Positions 33,604 through 41,985 of a DNA stretch of 64,000 nt are shown one piece after another (position 1 is the first letter of the stretch; each line of letters begins with the position of its first letter). A program made the translations under genes and the position numbers. The stretch is from Sphingomonas aerophila (lineage in GTDB: Bacteria > Pseudomonadota > Alphaproteobacteria > Sphingomonadales > Sphingomonadaceae). A model generated the notes under the pieces. The model made no database searches and was not told the origin of the DNA. It was given only the letters and a program-made list of their open reading frames with translations. The stretch spans positions 124,001 through 188,000 of the forward strand of contig NZ_JACIJK010000003.1 of assembly GCF_014199305.1 (NCBI RefSeq), written 5' to 3'.

Positions 33604-34881
33604 TCACGCGAGTGCCTCTTCACCATCGGGATCCCGGCCGTGGGAGCGGTCCAGGGATCGCATGATGGGCGTGACCGTCAGGCCATGAAGCAGGATGGAG
33701 AATAGGACAACCAGGCCGACAATGCCCCACAGGCGCGCTGGATCGGGTACGTCCATATGGTTGATGCCATAGGCCATGTAATAGATCGACCCAACGCCCC
33801 TGATACCAAAGAACGACAGGGTCAGCCTCTCCCCCGCTGCAACAGGATAACGGAGCAGCCCGATCCAGCCGGTAAGCGGGCGCACGACAACCAGGATGAT
33901 GGCCGCGGCCACGGCATCCATCCAGGTCACCGAGGCGAGCAGGCCGGAGACCAACGCGCCGCCAAACAGGAGCAGCAGGATCATCATCGCAAGCCGCTCC
34001 ACCTGCTCGGTAATGGCATGCATGTCCGCCTGGAAATCATGCTCTCGATGGGTGTGGCGGAACGTCAAGGCTGTGACGAACACCGCCAGAAAGCCGTACC
34101 CATGGACGATCTCGGTCAGTCCATAGGACACCAGGGTCGCCGACAGCGCGATCAAACCGTCGCCGGTCTTGGCGAGCTTTGTCTCCGCCGGGACGTGGAA
34201 GGTCAGCCAGCCAAAGGCGCGGCCGATCAGCCATCCCGCGCCCACGCCCGCGCCGATCTCCCATAGAACACGGTAGCCGAGCCAATGGGTGAGGGTCTCC
34301 GTGTCGGCGGTGGAGGCAGCAGCGAGCAGGATCGCAAGGTGAACAAAGGGAAAGGCTGCCCCGTCGTTCAAGCCGGCCTCTGACGTCAGCCCGAAACGGA
34401 CATCATCTTCTTCCCCGGTTCTGGGTGGTCCCACCTGCACATCGGACGCCAGCACAGGATCCGTTGGCGCAAGGCTGGCGGCGAGAAGGAGGGCGATAGG
34501 CCACGCAAGCCCCAGCATCCAGCCCGACAGCAAGGTAATGGCCGCAATGCCGAGCGGCATGGTGATCGCCAGCAGCCGCCAGGTTACGGCCCAGCGCCGC
34601 CATCCGAAGACCCGGTCGATCTTCAGCCCAGCTCCCATAAGAGCGATGATCACGACCAGTTCGGTGAAGCGTTCGGTAAGGTGCGGGTATTGGATCGGCA
34701 ACGGTGCCAACGTCACGCGGGGCAGCAGGAATACGAGCGCGCCGATGCCGATGCACACGATCGGCAGGGAGAGGGGTAGCCGCTTCAGCGCGAGCGGCAG
34801 CCAGGCAACAAGCGCGATCAGCAGACCCATCCCGGCCAGAACAAGAATGTAGGGCTGGTCGAGCGAAAGCTGGTCAATCAT
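33604..34881 (-). CDS. Cation:proton antiporter (CPA1/NhaP-like)
   Basis: About 425 residues with some 12 membrane segments. LLAASLAPTDPVLASDVQ and FGLTSEAGLNDGAAFPFV carry the family's T-D-P and E-x-x-x-N-D transport motifs; FFGIRGVGSIYYMAYG is the late conserved helix. It would exchange Na+ or K+ for H+ across the inner membrane. ATG at 34881 is used; a longer frame to 35013 has no ribosome site and no membrane segment. Convergent with the DUF6894 gene, 11 bases away. Confidence 0.85.
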   Translation of the reverse strand: MIDQLSLDQPYILVLAGMGLLIALVAWLPLALKRLPLSLPIVCIGIGALVFLLPRVTLAPLPIQYPHLTERFTELVVIIALMGAGLKIDRVFGWRRWAVTWRLLAITMPLGIAAITLLSGWMLGLAWPIALLLAASLAPTDPVLASDVQVGPPRTGEEDDVRFGLTSEAGLNDGAAFPFVHLAILLAAASTADTETLTHWLGYRVLWEIGAGVGAGWLIGRAFGWLTFHVPAETKLAKTGDGLIALSATLVSYGLTEIVHGYGFLAVFVTALTFRHTHREHDFQADMHAITEQVERLAMMILLLLFGGALVSGLLASVTWMDAVAAAIILVVVRPLTGWIGLLRYPVAAGERLTLSFFGIRGVGSIYYMAYGINHMDVPDPARLWGIVGLVVLFSILLHGLTVTPIMRSLDRSHGRDPDGEEALA

Positions 34882-35082
34882 CCCGGGTGAACATGTGGGA
34901 GCGAGAGGCAGACCCGTTCGGCCATCAAAAAGGTTCGCCGCAGGGCTTAATCGCGAAGAGCGATGGTCCGGGTCGATCGCAGCGAGCCTTGTACGGAAAC
35001 GCTGCGCACCCATCTGTTGTGCGGTGCAGCAAGATGGTCAAAGCCATGCCTGTGCAGGCTAACTCCATCACAGGGCATCACC

Positions 35083-36252
35083 ATGCGAAAGCTTTCTGAC
35101 ACGGTTGCGCGTCTGGCCGCACTGCGCGTCGCTCCGGCCGCGGACGGCATCAGCCGTTTGACGCGTTTGCGGGATTTCGGGTCGAACCCGGGCGCGTTAG
35201 GCGCCCATGTCTATGTGCCGCCGGGCCTTCCCAGCGGCGCGGCGCTCGTCGTAGTCCTGCATGGCTGCACACAGACCGCGGCCGGATATGATATGGGGGC
35301 TGGCTGGTCCCAGATGGCCGATCGGCATGGCTTTGCCGTCCTGTTTCCTGAACAGCAGCGGCAGAACAACCCCAATCTGTGCTTCAACTGGTTTGTGCCG
35401 GAGCATAGCCGCCGCGAGTCGGGTGAGGCGCTGTCGGTCCGACAGATGGTTGCGGCGGTCACTCAATCGCATTCCATTGATCCGGAGCGGGTCTTCGTGA
35501 CCGGCCTCTCGGCAGGCGGCGCAATGGCGTCGGTGATGCTGGCGACCTATCCCGAGGTGTTCGCCGGCGGCGCCATCATCGCAGGCCTTCCCTTTGGCTG
35601 TGCCAGCACGATCCCCCAGGCCTTTGACCGAATGCGAGGGGCTGGACTGCCCAGCGATGCCGAACTGACGGCGATGGTTCGCGACGCTTCGGACCATCAT
35701 GGGCCCTGGCCGACTATTTCCATCTGGCATGGAAACGCTGACTCGACCGTCAATCCTTCGAATGTCCAGGCCATCATCGGCCAATGGCGCGCGCTGCACG
35801 GGATCGGGACCACCCCCGACCGGATCGAGGCGGTCGACGGATACCCACGCCGGGTCTGGTTCGACCGTGCCGGCCGGGAGGTCATTGAAGAGTTCAGCAT
35901 TATCGGCATGGGGCACGGAACGCCGCTGGACAGCCTGGGCGCGGACGGGTGCGGCAAGAGCGGCCCTTATATGCTTGAAGCGAGTATCTCCTCAACCCAG
36001 CACATCTGCCGCTTCTGGGGCATCGATGGAGAGATGGTCGAAGTCGAAGGGGACAGCGTTGCTGCTCGGCACCCGGATGCGCCGGTCACGGCACCAGTCC
36101 TTCCATCCGCTTCACCAGCTTCAATCGTCCCGCCGACCTCGTCTGCGCTGTTCGGCTCGCCATCAGGGCGGTCAGGCATGGGCGATACCGGGCCAACGGG
36201 CGTGGGCAAGGTAATCGAGGACGCGCTCCGCGCAGCTGGGTTGATGCGATAG
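35083..36252 (+). CDS. PHB-depolymerase-type esterase (extracellular catalytic domain type 1-like)
   Basis: 389 residues. The catalytic domain contains VVVLHGCTQTA (oxyanion), the lipase box GLSAGGAMAS, an acid region near WHGNADSTVNP and the histidine in GMGHGTPLD, the Ser-Asp-His set of the PHB depolymerase/polyhydroxyalkanoate-oligomer family. No clear signal peptide is visible at this start (MRKLSDTVARLAAL), so secretion is uncertain. A Pro/Ser-rich tail precedes the end. The stop codon lies within a 20-base perfect inverted repeat. Confidence 0.83.
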   Translation: MRKLSDTVARLAALRVAPAADGISRLTRLRDFGSNPGALGAHVYVPPGLPSGAALVVVLHGCTQTAAGYDMGAGWSQMADRHGFAVLFPEQQRQNNPNLCFNWFVPEHSRRESGEALSVRQMVAAVTQSHSIDPERVFVTGLSAGGAMASVMLATYPEVFAGGAIIAGLPFGCASTIPQAFDRMRGAGLPSDAELTAMVRDASDHHGPWPTISIWHGNADSTVNPSNVQAIIGQWRALHGIGTTPDRIEAVDGYPRRVWFDRAGREVIEEFSIIGMGHGTPLDSLGADGCGKSGPYMLEASISSTQHICRFWGIDGEMVEVEGDSVAARHPDAPVTAPVLPSASPASIVPPTSSALFGSPSGRSGMGDTGPTGVGKVIEDALRAAGLMR

Positions 36253-36296
36253 GCGTGAGCCGGGCTGGGCTCGCTGGCCCGGCTCACGCCTATCGC
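36246..36296. repeat. 20-base perfect inverted repeat overlapping the esterase stop
   Basis: Left arm GCGATAGGCGTGAGCCGGGC (36246-36265), 11-base loop, right arm its exact complement (36277-36296). The stop codon TAG of the esterase (36250-36252) is inside the left arm. It could be a strong transcription end for the plus strand, although no T tract follows. Confidence 0.8.
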
Positions 36297-36317
36297 AGGT
36301 TTGCGGACGCCAACGCC

Positions 36318-36356
36318 ATAAAGCAAAAGGCCGCCCCCTCTCGGGGACGGCCTTTC
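36318..36356 (-). terminator. Rho-independent terminator of the tiny minus-strand gene
   Basis: On the minus strand AAAGGCCGTCCCC-GAG-AGGGGGCGGCCTTTT forms a GC-rich stem followed by TTTTGCTTT. It ends 26 bases after the stop of the 23-codon gene at 36382-36453, so the two form a compact transcription unit. Confidence 0.75.
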
Positions 36357-36381
36357 CATTGTCAGCCGTTCGCGGCTTTCG

Positions 36382-36453
36382 TCAGGCGACGAACCCCACG
36401 GCGGAGGTCGCACCCATCAGGCTTGCCACGAGCGGCATGGGACAATGAGACAT
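36382..36453 (-). CDS. 23-residue small protein gene with a full-strength Shine-Dalgarno
   Basis: ATG at 36453, TGA at 36384-36382. The leader AAAGGAGGTGG stands seven bases before ATG and pairs with ten bases of the 16S rRNA 3' end, stronger than any other site in the window. The product starts MSHCPMPLVASLM and is hydrophobic with one Cys; it may be a membrane peptide or a leader peptide. A rho-independent terminator follows. No family recognised. Confidence 0.65.
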   Translation of the reverse strand: MSHCPMPLVASLMGATSAVGFVA

Positions 36454-36512
36454 TCGACCACCTCCTTTCAGTTGTTGAACAGTGATCGCGATATGGGAGA
36501 GGATCGCGTTCT

Positions 36513-36530
36513 TTCAACAGCTTAGTTGAA
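36513..36530. promoter_or_regulatory. 18-base palindrome upstream of the tiny gene
   Basis: TTCAACAGCTTAGTTGAA: TTCAAC, a 6-base centre, then GTTGAA. It lies about 60 bases before the ATG at 36453 and just after the stem at 36541. The short element TTGAAC recurs at about 36476. Operator-like; no binding protein known. Confidence 0.4.
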
Positions 36531-36540
36531 CAATTTTGTC

Positions 36541-36570
36541 GCCCGGACATCATGGTTGTTGATGTCGGGC
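36541..36570 (-). terminator. Stem after the medium-chain dehydrogenase gene
   Basis: GACATCA-TGGTTGT-TGATGTC with an outer GCCC...GGGC (one bulged G), 23 bases downstream of the dehydrogenase stop on the minus strand. Followed on that strand by GACAAAATTGTT, only weakly T-rich. Confidence 0.5.
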
Positions 36571-36592
36571 GCGGCGCCCTTCCGGGCCTGTC

Positions 36593-37600
36593 CTACCACT
36601 CGATGCCAATCTTGCCGAAATGGCCCGCCGCCGCCTGAACGCGGAACGCCTCGGGCAGTTGGTCGAGGGGGAAACGCTGGTCGACCACCGGCCGGATGCC
36701 AACGGTGTCGATGGCGCGAACGAAGTCCTGCTGCTGCCGGCGCGATCCGACGATCAGGCCTTGCAGCCGCGCTTGCTTGCCCATCAGGGCAGCGGTGGGC
36801 ACGTCACCCGTCACTCCGGCAACAGTGCCGATCAGGGCGATGTGGCCGCCGACCCGAACCGCTTCGATCGAGTTCGACAGCGTTCCCGCACCGCCGAGCT
36901 CCAGCACCTGATCGACGCCGCGCCCACCGGTCCAGTCCCGTACGGCCCGACCCCAGTCGCGCACCTCGCGATAGTTGACCACGTGATCGGCGCCGAGCTC
37001 GCGTGCCCGGTCCAGCTTCGCGCCAGAGGAAGATGTCAGCAACACGGTCGCGCCCATCGCCTTGGCGATCTGAAGCGCCCAGATGGACACGCCGCCAGTG
37101 CCGAGCAGCAGCACCACATCGCCGGCCTTCAGCCCGCCTTCCCCGACCAGCGCACGCCATGCGGTCAGCCCGGCCGTGGTGATCGTTGCCGCCTCAACCG
37201 CGTCATAGCCCTTGGGAACGTGGGTGAAAGCGGTCGCAGGGGCGACAACCACCTCCGTCGCGAAGCCGTCGATACCGTCCCCCGGCGTGCGCGAGAAATC
37301 ACCGATCGTCGGGGCGCCATCCTGCCAGTCCGGGAAGAAGCAGGACACGACATTGTCCCCGACCGCGAACTCGGTGACGCCCTCTCCAACGGCCTCTACG
37401 GTGCCGCTGCCGTCCGCCAGGGCGATGCGGCCCGCACTGGCCGGCATGTGGCCAGTGACGACGCCAAGGTCGTGGTAGTTGAGCGAGCTACCGTGCAGCG
37501 CCACGCGGATAGCGCCCCGGCCGGGTGCGCCCGGATCGGGACGCTCCGAAAAGCCGAGCGTGTCCAGCGTTGCTGGGGAACCTACGGTCATCGCCTTCAC
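36593..37600 (-). CDS. Zinc-independent medium-chain alcohol dehydrogenase/quinone oxidoreductase-like protein
   Basis: 335 residues of the MDR superfamily. The NADPH-binding Rossmann segment is VLLLGTGGVSIWALQIAKAMG; the N-terminal GroES-like part has DGSGTVEAVGEGVTEFAVGD. The Cys/His ligands of zinc alcohol dehydrogenases are not evident in the early part, as in quinone-oxidoreductase-like members. It would reduce an enone or aldehyde with NAD(P)H. GTG at 37600 is used since AGGAG stands eight bases before; a longer frame starts at 37654. Substrate unknown. Confidence 0.85.
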   Translation of the reverse strand: MKAMTVGSPATLDTLGFSERPDPGAPGRGAIRVALHGSSLNYHDLGVVTGHMPASAGRIALADGSGTVEAVGEGVTEFAVGDNVVSCFFPDWQDGAPTIGDFSRTPGDGIDGFATEVVVAPATAFTHVPKGYDAVEAATITTAGLTAWRALVGEGGLKAGDVVLLLGTGGVSIWALQIAKAMGATVLLTSSSGAKLDRARELGADHVVNYREVRDWGRAVRDWTGGRGVDQVLELGGAGTLSNSIEAVRVGGHIALIGTVAGVTGDVPTAALMGKQARLQGLIVGSRRQQQDFVRAIDTVGIRPVVDQRFPLDQLPEAFRVQAAAGHFGKIGIEW

Positions 37601-37675
37601 GTGTTGCTCCTGTACCCGGATCGCTGCCGTCGGTGGCGGGATGGCGAGCCCCATGTCGGGCCTGTGTTGCCGGAT

Positions 37676-38860
37676 TCAACTCGCAGGGTCGAGCATGGCC
37701 GCGGAACGTTGCGGATCGACCGGCACCAATTCCAGCCAGTTCGCCATCCGCTGGAGCTCCGCCCAGAGCGCGGCGGCGGCATGGGGCGGGGCATCGGGTT
37801 CCAGGCTCGCCTGCTGGACGAGCAGGCGGCCGGTGACGCGATCAGCCTTCAGGTCCGCGCGGCCGACCAGTGCACCGTCGAGCAGGAACGGCAGGACGTA
37901 ATAGCCATGCTCGCGCTGGTCGGCTGGCGTGTAGATCTCAAGCCGGTAGCGGAAGTTGAACAAGCGCTCCGTCCGTTCGCGACGCCAGACGAGCGGGTCG
38001 AAGGGGGACAGCAATACACCACGCCCCAGGCGCCGGCCGGCAACCGCATCGCGATGGAGAAAGGCCGTCTGGCGCCAGCCGCGCACCTGTACAGGGGTGA
38101 TCGTGCCCGCTTCGACCAGTTCGCCAAGCAGAGTCGCGACGTCACTGACAGGCAGGCGATAGTAATCGCGCAGGTCCCCCGCCGTTGCGACACCGAGAGC
38201 CCGGGCGGCGCGGGCGAGCAGGTCGCGTTGCCCATCGCGCGCCGACGGGGTGGGCAGGGCCAGCACAGCGGCGGGCAACACCCGCTCGGGCAGGTCATAA
38301 ACCCGCTCGAAACTGGTGCGGCGGTGAGTGGCGGCCACGAGGCCAGACCAGAACAGCCATTCCAGTGCGTGCTTGGCCTCGCTCCACTCCCACATCCCCT
38401 TGCCCTGCACGGCGGCGGACACGTCGGAGGCGGCAAGCGGGCCATTGTTGGCGATGCGGGCGAGCAGCGCGTCGGCTTCACCGCGTCGGTCGCCGGCGAA
38501 GGGCGCCAGCCGTTGCCAGATGCCTTGGCCGTCCCGGGCGCGCTCCATGCGCCAGCGAAACAGTGGATGCGCCTCGACGGGCAGCAGCGACGCTTCGTGA
38601 CCCCAATATTCGAAGAAGCGGCGCGGCCGCTCGACGCTGACCTGATCCAGGATCGGTCGATGGTAGCTGCCAAGGCGTGAGAAGAGCGGCAGGTAGTGTG
38701 CCCGGACCAGGACGTTGACGCTGTCGATCTGCAACAGGCCAAGGTGTCGAATCGTGCGGCGGACGCGTGCCGCATTCACCGACGCGTCCCGGTCGATGCC
38801 GTTGAACCCTTGCGCGGTGAGGGCGATCCGGCGCGCCTCACCCGGGGATAGGGTCAGCAC
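37676..38860 (-). CDS. YcaQ/AlkX-type winged-helix DNA glycosylase
   Basis: 394 residues with the HTH_42 (DUF1006) architecture. The early segment LGLLQIDSVNVLVRAHY contains the Q-hydrophobic-D motif reported for YcaQ/AlkX glycosylases that unhook interstrand crosslinks, and RRFFEYWGHEASLLP is a hallmark of the family. Winged-helix domains follow to the C-terminus. It would excise alkylated or crosslinked bases in DNA. It lies 75 bases upstream of the dehydrogenase start on the same strand. Confidence 0.85.
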   Translation of the reverse strand: MLTLSPGEARRIALTAQGFNGIDRDASVNAARVRRTIRHLGLLQIDSVNVLVRAHYLPLFSRLGSYHRPILDQVSVERPRRFFEYWGHEASLLPVEAHPLFRWRMERARDGQGIWQRLAPFAGDRRGEADALLARIANNGPLAASDVSAAVQGKGMWEWSEAKHALEWLFWSGLVAATHRRTSFERVYDLPERVLPAAVLALPTPSARDGQRDLLARAARALGVATAGDLRDYYRLPVSDVATLLGELVEAGTITPVQVRGWRQTAFLHRDAVAGRRLGRGVLLSPFDPLVWRRERTERLFNFRYRLEIYTPADQREHGYYVLPFLLDGALVGRADLKADRVTGRLLVQQASLEPDAPPHAAAALWAELQRMANWLELVPVDPQRSAAMLDPAS

Positions 38861-38967
38861 TGCGTAGTCGCCCCAGCTCGGGGCAGCGCTGGTCGTGGCG
38901 GCATCGTTTCTCGGAAGCTCACGCCTGCGCCATCGTCCGACGGCGGCACGGGATCAAGTGCGTCGCG

Positions 38968-40287
38968 TCAGCCAGACGTAGCGGGGGTGAGTACCGGCGT
39001 GTCGGCGGTGGTCGATGCCGGGCTGGTCAGCAGCCCCTCTCGCTTCGCAACGATCAGCGGCACAAGCATCTGACCCGCGACGTTGACGGCGGTGCGGCCC
39101 ATGTCGAGGATCGGATCGATCGCGAGCAGCAGCCCGGCTCCTTCCAAGGGCAGGCCGAGCGTCGAGAGCGTCAGGGTCAACATCACCGTCGCCCCGGTCA
39201 GCCCGGCAGTCGCGGCCGATCCGAAAACCGACACAAAGACGATCAGCGCGTAATCGGAGGGGTGGAGCGTGATGCCGAAGAACTGCGCGACGAAGATCGC
39301 CGACACTGCCGGATAAATGGCGGCGCAGCCGTCCATCTTGGTGGTCGCGGCCAACGGCACGGCAAAGCTGGCGTAGCCGCGGGGCACGCCCAGCGCGCGC
39401 TCGGTCACTTCCTCCGTCACCGGCAGCGTCCCGATCGAGGAGCGCGACACAAAGCCGAGCTGGATCGCGGCCCAAGCCGCGGAGAAAAAGCGCGCCGGGC
39501 TCAAGCCATTGGCCATCAGCAACAATGGGTAAACGACGAACAAGACCAGCGCGAGGCCGAGGTATACCGCGCCTGCAAAGGCGCCAAGGCTCGACAGGGT
39601 GGTCCAGCCATAGCGCACCACGGCATCGCCGATCAGCGCGGCGGACCCGATCGGCGTCAGCGCGATCACCCAGCGCAGCAGCCGGCGGAAGATGGCGAGC
39701 GCCGACGCGTTGAAGGCTAGAAACGGCTCACCCGCTGCACCGACACGCACCGCTGCGGCTCCCGTCGCGACGGCGGCAACGATGATCTGGAGGACGTTGA
39801 ACGACAGGGTGGTCGACAACCGCGCATCCGCCTGGCTGGTCGACGCCGTCAGCCCCAGGAAGTTGGCCGGGACCAGCCCCTTCAGGAAGTCAACCCAGCT
39901 GCCTGTGGTGGACGGCATCACGCCCGCCGCCCGGTCAACACCGGCATGGATGCCGGGCTGCAGCGTGACACCAAGTACCAGGCCGATAGACACGGCGATC
40001 AGGGCAGTGATGGCAAACCAGGCGAGCGTGCGCGCCACCAGCCGCGCCGCATTATCCAGGTCGCGCAACGCGGCGATCGAGCTGACGATGGCGGTAAACA
40101 CCAGCGGCGGCACCAACGCTTTCAGCAATTGCACAAAGCTTTGGCCAAGCGTGTGCAGCATCTGGGCGAGCCACCCGGCTTCGCCACCCGGGAGATCCCG
40201 GGCGATCAGGCCGAGCAGCAGGCCGGCAATCATGCCGAGAAGGACCTGACCGCCAAAGGACATGCGGCGCGGAAGAAGACGTGTCAT
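38968..40287 (-). CDS. Dicarboxylate/amino acid:cation symporter (SDF family)
   Basis: 439 residues. Membrane segments and the family motifs are clear: LLKALVPPLVFTAIVSSIAA early, the serine-rich FVSRSSIGTLPVTEE hairpin, and ATTKMDGCAAIYPAVSA for substrate binding, with NVAGQMLVPLIVAKREG near the end. It would import a C4-dicarboxylate or an acidic amino acid with H+ or Na+. ATG at 40287 is the first start that gives the normal length; a longer frame upstream belongs to the shadow of the TauD gene. Confidence 0.9.
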   Translation of the reverse strand: MTRLLPRRMSFGGQVLLGMIAGLLLGLIARDLPGGEAGWLAQMLHTLGQSFVQLLKALVPPLVFTAIVSSIAALRDLDNAARLVARTLAWFAITALIAVSIGLVLGVTLQPGIHAGVDRAAGVMPSTTGSWVDFLKGLVPANFLGLTASTSQADARLSTTLSFNVLQIIVAAVATGAAAVRVGAAGEPFLAFNASALAIFRRLLRWVIALTPIGSAALIGDAVVRYGWTTLSSLGAFAGAVYLGLALVLFVVYPLLLMANGLSPARFFSAAWAAIQLGFVSRSSIGTLPVTEEVTERALGVPRGYASFAVPLAATTKMDGCAAIYPAVSAIFVAQFFGITLHPSDYALIVFVSVFGSAATAGLTGATVMLTLTLSTLGLPLEGAGLLLAIDPILDMGRTAVNVAGQMLVPLIVAKREGLLTSPASTTADTPVLTPATSG

Positions 40288-40381
40288 GCCAGCCCAGTTG
40301 GCCCCGCGCCGCCGCCAGCCCAACAAAGCATTATTGCTGATACGCAAAGCCCGGCCATGCCCAGCGATGCGGCATTGCGGG

Positions 40382-41278
40382 TCAGCGCGGCCCGAAGGGG
40401 CGGTCGCCAGCAATGGTGACCCGCTCCATCCGCCGGCGCGCGGGCCAGTAATCGGCAACGGGATAATGCTGCGTCGCGCGGTTGTCCCAGATGGCGATCG
40501 CGTTCGGCGTCCAGCGAAAGCGCACCTGGTATTCGGGCACCTTGAACCGATCGAGCAGGTGGGACAGCAGCTTCGCGCCCTCAACCTCGTCCATCTCGTC
40601 GATCCGGCTGGTGAAGCTTGCGTTGACGAACAGGACGCTTGCACCCGTTTCGGGGTGGATGCGGACGATGGGGTGGTGTTGCGGCGGGAACTCCGCCGCC
40701 ATTGCTGCACGACGCTCTGGCGCGATGCGGTCACCGAAATCGAACAACAGATCATGGGTCGCCGTGCGGCCCTCGATGCGCGCCTTCACCTCGTCCGACA
40801 GGCCATCAAAAGCGGCGGCGGCATCAGCCCACAGCGTGTCACCGCCGCTCGCCGGCAGCTCCCGCGCGCGCAACACCGCCCCCATCGACGGCGCGGCGCG
40901 GAAGGTGACGTCGGCGTGCCATTTGTCGAGCACGCGAAAGCGTTGATCGGTGGCGGCGTCCTCCACCCGGCCTTCCGATCCGCGAATGTCCAGGATCTCG
41001 GGATAGCCCGGAACGTGCTTGATGACCGGATGGCCCTCTAGTTCTCCCCAGACCCGTGCCAGCGCAAGGTGCTGTTCGTGGCTGGGGTCGAGGTCGCGCA
41101 GGAACAACACCTTGTGGCGCAGCAGCAGGGCACGAAGCGCACTCGCGACGTCCGGCTCGATCGGGTCGGAGAGGTGGACGCCCGCCACCTCGGCGCCGAT
41201 CACCGGGCCACAGGGCACGACGTCGAGGCCAAGCCCGCCTGCCAAATCCCCCGCAAGTTCCGCATCGGTCACCGTCAT
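40382..41278 (-). CDS. TauD/TfdA-family Fe(II)/2-oxoglutarate dioxygenase
   Basis: 298 residues. The iron triad is visible: H-x-D in DKWHADVTF and the distal His in WDNRATQHYPVADY; the arginine that binds 2-oxoglutarate is in RRRMERVTIAG. It hydroxylates a small substrate; taurine, an alkylsulfonate or an aryloxyacid are possibilities and cannot be told apart. Start MTVTDAELAG at 41278. It is followed after 95 bases by the symporter gene on the same strand, which could supply the substrate. Confidence 0.88.
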   Translation of the reverse strand: MTVTDAELAGDLAGGLGLDVVPCGPVIGAEVAGVHLSDPIEPDVASALRALLLRHKVLFLRDLDPSHEQHLALARVWGELEGHPVIKHVPGYPEILDIRGSEGRVEDAATDQRFRVLDKWHADVTFRAAPSMGAVLRARELPASGGDTLWADAAAAFDGLSDEVKARIEGRTATHDLLFDFGDRIAPERRAAMAAEFPPQHHPIVRIHPETGASVLFVNASFTSRIDEMDEVEGAKLLSHLLDRFKVPEYQVRFRWTPNAIAIWDNRATQHYPVADYWPARRRMERVTIAGDRPFGPR

Positions 41279-41594
41279 ATCCTCAATTCACTCTAGATCA
41301 CTGGCTGCCGCGTAGATGGCGGCGATTGAACGTCAAAGCGCCACCGCAGCGTGAGGTCGACATTAAACGAGCTATTGCGCGTGCAACTTCTTCTTTCAAT
41401 TCCTACCGCAATGATAGGGTATGTTGCTGTCCGGAGGTGGCGAGATGACTCGTTCAATGGTGGATAGCGCAACAGTGCGCCCCGTCTCGTCAGCAACAGG
41501 CGGCCTGGCCCGCGTCCGTCCCACCATTTACCCTGTGGACGGGGGTGGCGCACGGCAGTGGCCGGCATTTCCGATCAACAACGAAGGAAAACCT
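41279..41594. other. 316-base gap before the small lipoprotein gene
   Basis: Probably holds the divergent promoters of the dioxygenase gene (left) and of the lipoprotein gene (right). An ATG at 41445 with CCGGAGGTGG before it reads in frame into the lipoprotein gene, adding 50 residues before its signal peptide; I do not favour it. Nothing else is recognisable. Confidence 0.5.
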
Positions 41595-41849
41595 ATGAAG
41601 AAGACGATCGTCCTGCTCGCAGCCGCCGGCCTGTCCCTCGCTGCCTGCGGCAAGGGGGAGGCTGGCAGCAACAGCTCCGCCGACACCGGCGTGGTAGCCA
41701 ACGAAGCCGGTGCGGGCGACGACTTCGCCGGAAATAGCGAATTCACGGGCAACAGCGATCTCCTGTCCGACAACACGGCCCTGCCGGCGGACGAGGGCAA
41801 CGGAACGCTTGAAGCCGACAACAGCGCGACCCTCAGCAACGCGCAATAA
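41595..41849 (+). CDS. Small lipoprotein
   Basis: 84 residues with a clear lipoprotein signal: basic MKKT, hydrophobic LLAAAGLSLAAC with the lipobox LAAC, then a soluble tail rich in Asn, Asp, Ser and Gly. GAAGGAAAACCT precedes the ATG. No domain is recognised; similar short acidic lipoproteins are frequent in sphingomonads. It may sit in the outer membrane as a structural or stress protein. Confidence 0.8.
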   Translation: MKKTIVLLAAAGLSLAACGKGEAGSNSSADTGVVANEAGAGDDFAGNSEFTGNSDLLSDNTALPADEGNGTLEADNSATLSNAQ

Positions 41850-41908
41850 CTTCCGCTGCCCACGGGCAGCCGACACGCATCGCCAGGTGAGCTCCCTGAG
41901 CGCCCCTA

Positions 41909-41940
41909 CGGCCCGGCGTTATCGTCGGGCCGCTTTGTGT
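41909..41940 (+). terminator. Terminator after the small lipoprotein gene
   Basis: CGGCCCG-GCGTTATCGT-CGGGCCG forms a 7-base stem followed by CTTTGTGT, about 60 bases after the stop. A fair rho-independent candidate. Confidence 0.6.
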
Positions 41941-41985
41941 CTGGCGCGCGCGCCAATACGCTGTTGAAGCCGCCACGGATCGTCT

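Noticed and set aside
41445..41594. A 50-residue N-terminal extension of the small lipoprotein, from an ATG with a good Shine-Dalgarno
   Set aside because: It would put the lipoprotein signal in the middle of the protein; ATG at 41595 gives a textbook signal peptide.
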